Below are positions 22,613 to 31,300 of a stretch of 64,000 nt of DNA, piece after piece (positions within the stretch are counted from its first letter, which is position 1; every line of letters starts with the position of its first letter). A program made the position numbers and the translations under genes. This stretch comes from Streptomyces canus (GTDB lineage Bacteria > Actinomycetota > Actinomycetes > Streptomycetales > Streptomycetaceae), in contig NZ_JAUSYQ010000002.1 of assembly GCF_030816965.1 (NCBI RefSeq), positions 4,809,501 through 4,873,500 of the forward strand. Reading direction: 5' to 3'. The notes under the pieces were generated by a model. The model was not told the DNA's origin. It saw only the letters and a program-made list of their open reading frames with translations, and did no database searches.

Positions 22613-23436
22613 GGGCACAGCACCACCCGGATCGCTGCGGCCTCACAGCACGCGACCTCGACCACGAACGACCGCTCGGCCAGCACGAACCGGTCGTTGG
22701 TGCTGATCCGGAAGCTCTCCTTGTCCGTGTCCGGGACGATCTGCGGGGCCTCGCGGCGGATACGGATCGGGCCGGTGATGTAGAGCCACGCCTCACCGGG
22801 AGGGGCCTGCGTGCAGTCCGGCGGGCCGACGTTCACGGAGTAGCCGCTGCCCATGATCACGCAGTTGCCCATGAGGGTGCGCGGGACGCCGTCCTCCATG
22901 TGGACGACGTTGCAGCAGCCCAACAGGGCGGCGGCCCCGGCGGGGACGTGGAGGATGCCCTGACCGCCGTAGTTCTCCGCGAGCCACCCTTCAAGGGCGG
23001 CCACACCCTGCGCGATGGACACGGCCCCAGTGGCGGGGGTGAGGTCGGCGGCCATGGGACAGAGCACGTCCCGCGCGAACCACTCCTCCAGGGCGCGCTG
23101 CTCCCCCATGCGCAGCGTCTCGCGGGCGTGCTGGACCGCCTCCTCGTACGGCCAGCCGACCGTGGAGCAGGTGGCGCCGGCGTAAATGGTGATCGGCGAG
23201 GCGGAGCACACGCCGGGCCGCTCGAACACCTTGGCCGCTGGCCCGGGTGTGGTGCTGTCCTCGGGGCACCAGTCCCAGTCGTGCGCGGCGGCGCACGAGA
23301 GCGGCATCCACTCGGTGCCGAGGAGTTCGTGCACGTCCTCCACGTCGATGATGTCGACGCAGCCGCCGAGGATGCCGTGGGGCAACGGCGTGCCCGGGAT
23401 GGCCGCAACGCGCCTACGCAGTCCGGCTGATGGCAT
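22609..23436 (-). CDS. capsid-associated protein downstream of the major capsid gene
   Basis: 275 residues from ATG at 23436, 8 nt after AGGAGG. The C-terminus (ISTNDRFVLAERSFVVEVAC then CEAAAIRVVLCP) resembles the C-terminal strand of HK97-type capsid proteins. The middle (YEEAVQHARETLRMGEQRAL EEWFARDVL) resembles their long spine helix followed by a Pro/Ala-rich turn. It may therefore be a second, smaller capsid-fold protein such as a vertex or minor shell component. It has about a dozen cysteines. The alternative is an unrelated connector. Adjacency to the major capsid gene is firm, the fold is inferred. Confidence 0.5.
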   Translation of the reverse strand: MPSAGLRRRVAAIPGTPLPHGILGGCVDIIDVEDVHELLGTEWMPLSCAAAHDWDWCPEDSTTPGPAAKVFERPGVCSASPITIYAGATCSTVGWPYEEAVQHARETLRMGEQRALEEWFARDVLCPMAADLTPATGAVSIAQGVAALEGWLAENYGGQGILHVPAGAAALLGCCNVVHMEDGVPRTLMGNCVIMGSGYSVNVGPPDCTQAPPGEAWLYITGPIRIRREAPQIVPDTDKESFRISTNDRFVLAERSFVVEVACCEAAAIRVVLCP

Positions 23437-23506
23437 CTGCCTCACCTCCTCTCATCCGGGCAGCCCCGACCGGGCAGATGGCCGGGGCTGCGAACGGTGA
23501 AGGGGG

Positions 23507-25138
23507 TCAGCTGCTGCCGGCGGCGCAGACGAGCTCCAGCTGCGCGCCGGTCGCGCCGTCCGGGCAGACCGGGACGGTGACGAGGCGGGTGTCCACCGAC
23601 CGGTCGACGAGGGTCGAGCACTCCTCAGCGAACAAGGCCGTGTAGTCATTCGTGACAAACTTGGTCGAATCGTGCACGACGCCCAAGTTGACCTCCTCAC
23701 CGCGCCCGATCTGGAGCGACCCGGACGGGTACATGAGGAACCGGACGACGGCGGGCCAGTCGACGGCCGCGTCGGAGCCGCCGATCTCGTCCGGGACGGC
23801 CGGGGACAGGCCGCGCGCGAACTGGACCCGCACCCCGAGCGTGCTGAACACGTCCTGGATGCAGGTCGGGCTCAGGTCACAGATGTTGACGCCGTTCTGC
23901 CGCGCCAGGTCGGTGAGGAACAGGTTGCGGCTCCACCACGGGAACACGACCTCCAGCGCCGTGGTCTCGCAGAGGCTGTGCCGCTCGATGACGTCGGCGG
24001 CCTGGAGGGCGACCGCGCCGTAGATCGCGGACAAGGCGCCGAACGTCGGGGCCAGGGTGACCGGGGTCGCCGTGTTCAGGGCCTGCTGGAACAGGACCTG
24101 CTTCACGCGGATCTCGTGGGCGACCATCGCGTTGCGCAGGTACCAGGCCACCAGCTCCGGGAAGTGCCTTTGGGTCAAGATGCCCGCTTCGAGGCAGACG
24201 CCGATGGCGTCGCAGCGGACCTCTACCGGGTCCGGGCAAGGGATCTTGAAACAGGGTTTCGTGGCACCGCTGATGTCGTCGGCCTCGGTGTGGACCCACG
24301 TCATCGACCCGACGTCCAGGGACAGCGGCTTGTAGTAGCGCAGTCCGCCACGGGCGAGCTGGATTTCGGGGGCGTCCCACAGCATGTCCGGGCAGGCCAC
24401 GCCGGTGATGTCGTACAGCGTTTCGCTGGGCGCGCACCAGCCGCCGGACGCGACGAGTTCACCCTGCGGGAGCCGTCCCTGGTTCTGCGCGGCGATCGCC
24501 ACGGTGGTGCCCTCGGGCGCCGAGCTGGAGTCGGTGACGATCAGCTCGTCCGGGTACGGGTGCCGGTACGAGATGACCTGACCGGTGCCGCCACCAGCGG
24601 TTTTTAGGGCGTTGGCGCGGCTGATGATGCCGGTGACGACCTGCCCGAAGTCGAGCGGTGCGCCTGGGGTGTAGCCGGGGACGTCGACGGCCGCGGTGAT
24701 GTGCGTGCCCGGGGCCGGCGGCTCCGGCAGGACGCGCGGCTGTACGGCCCGCACCGACGCGAGGTTGAGGGCGGGACGCCGCACCATGGCGGCGGACGCC
24801 ACCACCGGCTCCGGGTCGGGCTCCGGCTCGGCCACGGGCTCCTCGACGACGGGCTCTTCCACGGCCGGGGCAGCGTTCGGGTCGTCCCCACGGACCTGCG
24901 CGGCGAGCTGCTCGATCTCCGCAGCGGCAGCCTTCGCGGCGGTGATGCGGTCGTTCTGCTCCGTGCGCATGGCCTCAACAGCGGAGGCCAGCGAGCGGAG
25001 TTCGGTGATGTCCTTCTCGGTGACGAGGCTGGACGTCGCCTTGGCGTCGAAGGCCTGAACGGCGCCCGCAAGGGCAGCAGCAAGCTGCTCGTCGTCCAGG
25101 GCAGTGTGGTCTTCGGGAAGCTCGAACGGCTCGGTCAT
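23507..25138 (-). CDS. major capsid protein with N-terminal scaffold-like domain
   Basis: 543 residues from ATG at 25138, with AGGAG upstream and leader element copy 7 27 nt away. Residues 1-130 are acidic, helical and Pro/Glu-rich (AALAGAVQAFDAKATSSLVT, EEPVVEEPVAEPEPDPEPVV), as in a fused scaffolding or delta domain. The rest is HK97-like: GTGQVISYRHPYPDELIVTD, WVHTEADDISGATKPCFKIP, RHFPELVAWYLRNAMVAHEI spine helix, and VFPWWSRNLFLTDLARQNGV. It ends with TLVDRSVDTRLVTVPVCP. The prohead protease domain in the 28.4-31.8 kb gene would remove the scaffold part. Confidence 0.8.
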   Translation of the reverse strand: MTEPFELPEDHTALDDEQLAAALAGAVQAFDAKATSSLVTEKDITELRSLASAVEAMRTEQNDRITAAKAAAAEIEQLAAQVRGDDPNAAPAVEEPVVEEPVAEPEPDPEPVVASAAMVRRPALNLASVRAVQPRVLPEPPAPGTHITAAVDVPGYTPGAPLDFGQVVTGIISRANALKTAGGGTGQVISYRHPYPDELIVTDSSSAPEGTTVAIAAQNQGRLPQGELVASGGWCAPSETLYDITGVACPDMLWDAPEIQLARGGLRYYKPLSLDVGSMTWVHTEADDISGATKPCFKIPCPDPVEVRCDAIGVCLEAGILTQRHFPELVAWYLRNAMVAHEIRVKQVLFQQALNTATPVTLAPTFGALSAIYGAVALQAADVIERHSLCETTALEVVFPWWSRNLFLTDLARQNGVNICDLSPTCIQDVFSTLGVRVQFARGLSPAVPDEIGGSDAAVDWPAVVRFLMYPSGSLQIGRGEEVNLGVVHDSTKFVTNDYTALFAEECSTLVDRSVDTRLVTVPVCPDGATGAQLELVCAAGSS

Positions 25139-25165
25139 GCCAGATGTCTCCTGTGTGAGCACCTG

Positions 25166-25185
25166 ACACGGCCCTGAACCAGCTG
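25166..25185 (-). promoter_or_regulatory. late leader element copy 7 (diverged)
   Basis: Minus-strand CAGCTGGTTCAGGGCCGTGT, the most diverged copy, 27 nt before the capsid ATG at 25138. A strong TAATAT box starts 16 nt upstream. The capsid unit needs its own promoter because the plus-strand cassette and a terminator separate it from the upstream head genes. Confidence 0.6.
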
Positions 25186-25430
25186 TCCAACAGGCATATT
25201 AGCTGTACGGGCGCTCTGGCCTAGGCCTCAAGGACGGCTGCCTGTACGAACGGCGTCCGGACCTGATGACGCTCCCTGTAACCCGCCGCGCCCTGCTCAA
25301 GGGTGACCTCACACCTGCTCGATTGCTCTCCCCAGCATGCGGCCCATGAGTGCGATGCCGAGGTCCTCGAGCGCTCTTCGACGCATGATGAGCCGACGAC
25401 AACTACGCAGCGGGAAGGAAGTTTTGGGCT

Positions 25431-26339
25431 GTGCAGAAACAGGTTTCGGAGCAGTTCGCTTTCTGGACGTGCCGCAGGCTGTTCGGCCCCATCTATCCCT
25501 ACGACAGGTGCTTCGGCTGCGGAGCCATGCACATCCCGCCCAGTTCCGAGGATCCTCATAACGGCCGCTACGACTTCGCGGGGGAGGATGTGGCCGTTGA
25601 GGTCGTTTCGGTCGTGAACTCGTCCGCGCTCAGGAACTTCTCCTCCTGGAACAGGCGCCACCCTGGACCACTCGATGGGGATCCGGCCGAGTTCGGACTG
25701 ACCCTCCCGTGGGTGATCGAGGTGCCCGCCCGTACTCGCACCGACCGGTTGGACTCGGTCCTGGAAGCAGTGCGTTCTATGGAGCGGGCCGGTATCCACA
25801 CAACCCACGCTCATGGATGCGGTGGTCGCCGCTGCCCCGCCGGATCGGGCGGCCACATTTGCACCTTCTGTCAGGTCGCATGCACCGCGCCCTTCGACGC
25901 CTACGTGGATGACGAGGGGCTAATGGCTTCCCGGACCGGGAACGTGGTCGTCAGTGTGACCGAGAGCCTGCTCTCCCAGGGGCTGCATGACCTGGCTCAC
26001 GAGATCGCGGGTCTACTCCGGGCGAGCCCGGATGGGAAGAGAACAGACGTTCAGCAAAAGCTCGACTTGGCCGAACGGCAGGGCAAGAGCCGAAGGGTGG
26101 TGTGCTTCGTGCTGGATCTCTACTTCGCTCTCCGGCTCAACGCGGCCCCGGGTACCTGGAAGAAGCTGGGAACCTTCCCCTGGGATGCGATCCGCCCTGT
26201 CACCGACGTCGTAGTGGCTTCACCAGACTTTCACCGCGCCGTGGTCTTCTCGGACGCTGCTCCCACCAGGCAGATACCGGTACGCAACACGGACAGGACA
26301 CCGACCCCTCGCACTCTTGGATGCCGCCTCCACCGGTAG
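25431..26339 (+). CDS. cassette gene A: Cys-cluster protein of unknown function
   Basis: 302 residues from GTG at 25431, with GGAAGGAAG about 9 nt upstream. The N-terminal part has FGCGAM and then YDFAGEDVAVEVVSV (about 47-60), where an Asp and a Glu in strand context could be a remote nuclease-like core. That is only an impression. A cysteine and histidine cluster follows (HAHGCGGRRCPAGSGGHICT, then FCQVA), probably a zinc site. The rest is mixed alpha/beta (NVVVSVTESLLSQGLHDLAH, RRVVCFVLDLYFALRL). It forms a plus-strand pair with the nuclease-domain gene 139 nt downstream, inserted between head genes of opposite direction. No family recognised. Confidence 0.7.
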   Translation: MQKQVSEQFAFWTCRRLFGPIYPYDRCFGCGAMHIPPSSEDPHNGRYDFAGEDVAVEVVSVVNSSALRNFSSWNRRHPGPLDGDPAEFGLTLPWVIEVPARTRTDRLDSVLEAVRSMERAGIHTTHAHGCGGRRCPAGSGGHICTFCQVACTAPFDAYVDDEGLMASRTGNVVVSVTESLLSQGLHDLAHEIAGLLRASPDGKRTDVQQKLDLAERQGKSRRVVCFVLDLYFALRLNAAPGTWKKLGTFPWDAIRPVTDVVVASPDFHRAVVFSDAAPTRQIPVRNTDRTPTPRTLGCRLHR

Positions 26340-26478
26340 CAACTGCCGTGCCTTGCTGTCAGGTTGGCGCTCCATCTGGGTAGTAGAAACCGGTTCTGCT
26401 GGAAACGCTGCATGGGGGGCTCGGTTCCGCAGGCGGCCGGCTTTCGAAGTGAACCGTCATCGCGGGATGGGAGTGCAG

Positions 26479-27864
26479 ATGGACGTGGACAGTCTTCGGA
26501 GGCTGATCGACGAGGCAGTTGTCTCTCGATACGAGGTTTTCCGCCATGACGACATCCCAGCACTGTGTGAAAGCCTCAGCATGCCTGCGCCTCCACCACG
26601 TATAGATCCCCACACGAACCGCGAGATCTCTAAGCACAAGCGCCTGACTGCCAGCTTGAGCGCCTGCAAAGGCGAAGCCCTTCCGGCGATCGCGCACGCT
26701 GTCCTGGCCAGCCAGCCCGTCGCCGCAGCCCATCGCAACGCCTTGCAAGACGTGCTGTGGCAAGAGAGTAGTTGCGTCGAGATCCCAGGTCGGACCAGAC
26801 GTGAACTGGCCGCGTCGTTTGCCCTTGAGGATCACGCTCGTCACTCGGAACGCTTCCTCAAGACGCTCGACGCCTTCTGGATCTTGGACGACGATCCTCT
26901 GGCCGGCTGGGGCGGGCCCGACAAGAGCCTGCGCGCGAAGATCATCCGGCATGTGATCGGGCACGATGACTGGGACGCCGAATACCTCTTCGAACAGCTT
27001 GGCTGTTTCGAGGCACCGCATCCACGTTTCGCGCGCTTCCTGGAGGCGTTGGCGGCGCCTTCAACGCTGCCTGAGGAGCCAGCACAGCGGCGCTTCACCG
27101 AAATGGCCAATGAGCACCTGCTACGAGTGGGCGCACAACTTCAAGCAGTCGGAGAACACGACGGTTACCCGCTATTCGAATTGATCAACGTCGGACAGGC
27201 GTCATCCCGTCGGCCCCGGCAGGTCATCTTCGCCACCCTGGTTAAGCCGGACATCAGGGTCAGCAGCGTCCTGGACGGTGACTTGGAGGTCATCGAACAC
27301 GCCGAGCAAGCCGACGAGATCCTCGTGTACAACCGCGTCATCGGCAACGACGGCCTCCGCTGGCGTGACCTCATGAGCTGGTGGCAGGAAAAGCACGACA
27401 TCACCGACACCGGACATGCCCGGTCGTCGCTGTTCGACCGCATGCGGGCCAGCCTGCCCAAGGAATCAAGTGGTCAGGACAACCTGTACTGGCTGTACTA
27501 CAACATCTATCAGCACGAGCTCGACGATCTTCCCGCCTTGCTGCCCGAGGTATGGCTGCACTGGGATCACCAGACGGTCAAGCAGCGCCGTGAGCGCGCC
27601 CAGCAACACATCCGGATGGACTTCCTGCTGCTGATGCCCGGCCGTAAACGCGTCGTACTCGAGGTCGACGGAAGCCAGCACTTCACGGACAACCGAGGCA
27701 CGGTTCCCAACCCTCGCAAATACGCAGAAACTATGGCCGGGGACCGCGAACTGAAGCTTCTGGGCTATCACGTCTACCGCTTTGGTCATGACGAGCTCGA
27801 GAAGCGAGAGCACGCCCGTTCGATACTTACCGATTTCTTCAGCAGGCTGCTTCGGGCAGCGTGA
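26479..27864 (+). CDS. cassette gene B: protein with C-terminal PD-(D/E)xK (DUF559/Vsr-like) domain
   Basis: 461 residues from ATG at 26479, with GGGAG 5 nt upstream. The first 370 residues are helical and not recognised (SLRRLIDEAVVSRYEVFRHD, WHFILDD-like DAFWILDDDPLAGWGG, LYWLYYNIYQHELDDLPALL). The last 83 residues form a small restriction-fold domain: MDFLLLMPGRKRVVLEVDGS then QHF, DRELKLLGYHVYRFGHDEL. Asp in MDF, Glu in LEVDG and the following Gln-His are arranged as in DUF559/Vsr-type nucleases. Together with gene A it is a candidate two-gene defence or exclusion system. A perfect hairpin terminator follows. Confidence 0.75.
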   Translation: MDVDSLRRLIDEAVVSRYEVFRHDDIPALCESLSMPAPPPRIDPHTNREISKHKRLTASLSACKGEALPAIAHAVLASQPVAAAHRNALQDVLWQESSCVEIPGRTRRELAASFALEDHARHSERFLKTLDAFWILDDDPLAGWGGPDKSLRAKIIRHVIGHDDWDAEYLFEQLGCFEAPHPRFARFLEALAAPSTLPEEPAQRRFTEMANEHLLRVGAQLQAVGEHDGYPLFELINVGQASSRRPRQVIFATLVKPDIRVSSVLDGDLEVIEHAEQADEILVYNRVIGNDGLRWRDLMSWWQEKHDITDTGHARSSLFDRMRASLPKESSGQDNLYWLYYNIYQHELDDLPALLPEVWLHWDHQTVKQRRERAQQHIRMDFLLLMPGRKRVVLEVDGSQHFTDNRGTVPNPRKYAETMAGDRELKLLGYHVYRFGHDELEKREHARSILTDFFSRLLRAA

Positions 27865-27917
27865 CCTGGGCCCTCCCCGAGGTAGTGGTGCACCTGTGGG
27901 GCCGGCCTTCAAATCGC

Positions 27918-27950
27918 GATGGGCTGCACAGTGCGACTGTGCAGCCCATC
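27918..27950. terminator. bidirectional hairpin terminator
   Basis: Perfect 15-bp stem GATGGGCTGCACAGT / ACTGTGCAGCCCATC with a GCG loop. It lies between the end of the plus-strand cassette and the end of the minus-strand portal-to-CxC operon, so it can serve both. Confidence 0.85.
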
Positions 27951-27991
27951 CTCCTGCTCGGCCGCCCGAATCGGCCTGGGCGCCAATGGGC

Positions 27992-28204
27992 TTAAGTCTC
28001 CGAGGGCGTTGTGACAGCGCCGAGCGGGCGCACGATGCTCCCGGCGTAGCTGCGGGAGACGCTGTTCGCCAAGGGCTCGTTGCTGGTGGTGAAGGCGACG
28101 CGGCCGTTACCGCCGTCCATGACCACCTGATATGTGGTCCTGGAGGGGCGGGCGGGGCCTACGTTCGGGGACCGTTTGCGGTTGCTGCCGCAGCCACATC
28201 CCAT
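27992..28204 (-). CDS. small CxC head-operon protein 1
   Basis: 70 residues, ATG at 28204 with GGGGAG upstream. It begins MGCGCGSNRKRS, then has a short beta domain (TYQVVMDGGNGRVAFTTSNE, SRSYAGSIVRPL). Such 50-80 residue proteins with a CxC start and a YxVV strand are common beside actinophage head genes and have only a DUF label (DUF7196-like, from memory). It is a paralogue of the next gene. The cysteines could bind metal. Function unknown. Confidence 0.65.
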   Translation of the reverse strand: MGCGCGSNRKRSPNVGPARPSRTTYQVVMDGGNGRVAFTTSNEPLANSVSRSYAGSIVRPLGAVTTPSET

Positions 28205-28220
28205 GGGGCTCTCCCCTTCG

Positions 28221-28373
28221 CTACTTCTTGGCCACTTCGCGGACTTCGCGGCCGTCGCCGCGCGCGGCCATGGCGTCGGCGGTCGTCTTGTACGGGGTGG
28301 GCCCGAACACGCGCTTCCCGTCGGCGTCGACGACCTCGTACTGCGTCTTGTTCTTCTGGCACGAGCACGGCAT
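28221..28373 (-). CDS. small CxC head-operon protein 2
   Basis: 50 residues, ATG at 28373 with AAAGGAA upstream, 2 nt after the stop of the large head protein. Sequence starts MPCSCQKNKTQYEVVDADGK and ends in a charged helix (DAMAARGDGREVREVAKK). It repeats the CxC-basic-YxVV plan of the neighbouring 70-residue protein, so the two arose by duplication. Confidence 0.6.
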   Translation of the reverse strand: MPCSCQKNKTQYEVVDADGKRVFGPTPYKTTADAMAARGDGREVREVAKK

Positions 28374-28375
28374 GG

Positions 28376-31300
28376 TCAGTTCCTTTCCGGCTGCGGGGCA
28401 GCAGTGGCAGCGAGCTCGGCGCGGAGGGGTGCGAGCCGGGCGGTGAGTTCGGCGAGTTCGGCGCGCGCGGCGACGGCACGCTGTTCCTCGCGGGTCTTGA
28501 GGGCGTCGGCGAACTGGTCGAGGAATGCGGGCTCCAGGAGCGCAGCCGTGATCTCGCCGACGTACGGTGCCGGGGCCTCGTCGCGGGCGGGTGCATGCTC
28601 GGGCTCGGGTTCCGGCTCGCTGACAAGGGGCTCGCTGGCGGTGACGGTGGTCTCGTCGATGACGGCCGCGGCGGCGGTGAGCGCGAGGTTCGACCGGTCG
28701 ACGACGGCGGCCGCGGTGAGCGGCGACGAGTGCCCGGGTACGGGCACCGAGAGGACCGCCTTGAGCTGCCAGCGGCCGTCTCCGCCCCGCGTCATGTGGT
28801 AGCTGGGCTGGCACGCCTGGAACACGGTGCGATCCCAGGGGGACAGCCATGGGGCGGCGGCACCGGAGAACCAGAGGCCGCCCTCGTTCATGCCGACGGT
28901 GACGACGGCTGCGACGGTGCGGGAGTCGTCGAACTGGCAGGACGCGGTCTCGCACTCGTAGCCGTCGCGGTGGTGGCCGACGTTCATCGTCATCGCACCC
29001 GCACGGACCTCGCTGCCGTCGTCGAGCCGGAACTGTGTCCGCAGGAAGTGACTGAAGTCCAGGCCGCGCTGGGCGAGCTTCTCGATGGTGACCTTCCGGC
29101 CGTGCGCGGCGTGCGGCACACCGCGCTGTGCGACCCAGCCGTACGCGCGGCCGCCGACGATGTGGACGCCGCCGCTACCCGGCGGCAGCTCCTCGGGGGT
29201 CGGCTCACGGAACCAGGCGGCGGGCATCGGATCTTCGGTCTGCATCACCTGCCAGGCGGAGGCGACGATATCGGCGCCCCGCTCCTCGTACAGGGCATCC
29301 AGGGCTGCGGCGGCCGTCGCCTCATCCGCTGAGAGCGGGGCGGGTTCCGTGTCGTCGGGCGCGGCGGCCGTGATCGGGCCTTCGGGGAGGGTGGACGCGC
29401 CTACGTAGAGGCCTCGGGCGATCCGTACCAGGCTGCCGACCTCCAGGGCGCGGTTGAGGTGGGCGTGGACCTGGTCGAGGCTCATGCCGAGCTTGTTGGA
29501 CAGGTGGCGCGGGCCAACCGGTGTCGGCGAGGTACGCACATAGGTGACGACGCGCTCGTGGCCGTCGCTGGAGGACGCCACCAGCACGGGCGCGGACGCG
29601 GTCTGTTCGTCGGGCGGGTCGAGGACGATACGGGCCTTGTCGTAGGCGGGCATCGACACGAGAGTTGCGCCGCGCAGCCGGGCCCGGGTGATCCGTACGA
29701 GGTAGTCGCCGGACTTCTCCTCGTGGAAGACGACGCCGTCGCCCGGGTCGGAGTCGCCGGCGGCCGCGGTGATCTGGTCGCCGAACACGCGGCGGGCGGT
29801 CGCGCCGGTGATGGTGCCGCCGGGGCTGGTGAACAGCATGACGGAGCGGGCGCTGTGTGCCATCTCGACGCCGGAGGCGGTCCATTCGGCGCGGGAGCGG
29901 GCGGTGATCATCCACGCGCCGTCTGCGAGGCGCATGACGCTCGCTGACGCGAACGACGCTTCCAGGAATGCCGGTTCGGCCTCGTCGTCTTCGGGCTGGG
30001 GTGTGGTGTCGACGAGCTGCACATCCACGTCGTCCAGGTCGACGGACACTCCGAGTGGCGCTTCCTGGTCGAGGAGCATCGCGGCGTCGAATCCGGCGGG
30101 CTGTGTCATGTAGAGCACGCCGGTGCCGGTGATGCGGTTACCGGCCCGGCCGAGCGTCTGGATCGCTCCGGCGAGTTCGGCACCGTTGTGGCCCTGGCCC
30201 ATCGCTTCCGCGTACTGGAGCGGCCACGGGCCGCCGCTGTCCCAGAACAGGGCGTTCGGGGTGAAGACCCGGCCGTCGCCGGTCTGCTCGTCCTCGTAGG
30301 CGAGCGCGGCACCGTCGGGTGTCGACCACGTACGGACGGGTGGCGGCGGTGGGGTTTCCGTTTCCGCCTGCACGGGTGTGGCCATGGGGGGTTCCTCCTC
30401 TGCGGGGCCGAGCGGAATGTCGTAGTGGTCGCCCGCGAAGGCGAGGCGGATCCGGTCGAAGGTGATCGCGCCGAGCCGCTCACACATCGCCTCGAACGGC
30501 CACGTGTCGGCCCCGTAGGCGCCGGTGACATGGGCGACCCAGGGCGTGTGCTGGACGGGCGTCTCGGGCCGGTCGTGGGTGCCTTCGAGGGCCTGCACGG
30601 CGAGAGAGCGCGCGTCGTACAGGCCGGGGCCGTCGTGGTCACCGTCGTCGCCGACGGCCCACACCCAGGCCGGGTTGTCGGAGTCGGGATTCCAGTGGTT
30701 CACGCCGAACGCGCGGGCGACGACGGGACCTGACAGGGCGGCAGCCTGGGCGCGCACGTCTTCGACAAGTTCGTTGCGCTGGTCGTCGGTCCACTGGGAG
30801 ACGTCGTCGCCGAGGAACCACAGCGTGCAGTGGAGTTCGCCGGCGTCCTCCCCGTCGGGCAGGGCGAGGAACCGTGCGTCTTCGTCCCGGGGCAGGAGCG
30901 CGATCATGCCGCCAATGAGGTGACTCCCATCCGCTGCGGCCGCCTCATCCCTCGAATTCCGTGGATCTGCAAATGCAGCCGGTGACGGTTCCTGAGATTC
31001 GTAGGCCGACGCCTGCTGTTCTGCTGCAAGTCGCAGGACGCACCGGCAGTTCACGGTAAGCTGCGGCGGCGCGGCCGGGTCGCCGGGATACGCCATGGCG
31101 ACACCGCTGACGGTGAAGGCTTCACCGAGGAGGCGGAGTTGCCCGTCTACGTCGTCGTGGGCATCACGGACACGGCTATCGCGGCGGGTCTGCCACTGCT
31201 TGACCAGCGGGCGCCCCTCACCGGTGAGGTCTTCGGCGGCTGCCAGGGTGGCGGCGTTCCACGCGCGGGTGGACTCGGTGCGCGCGATGCGCTCCTCCCG

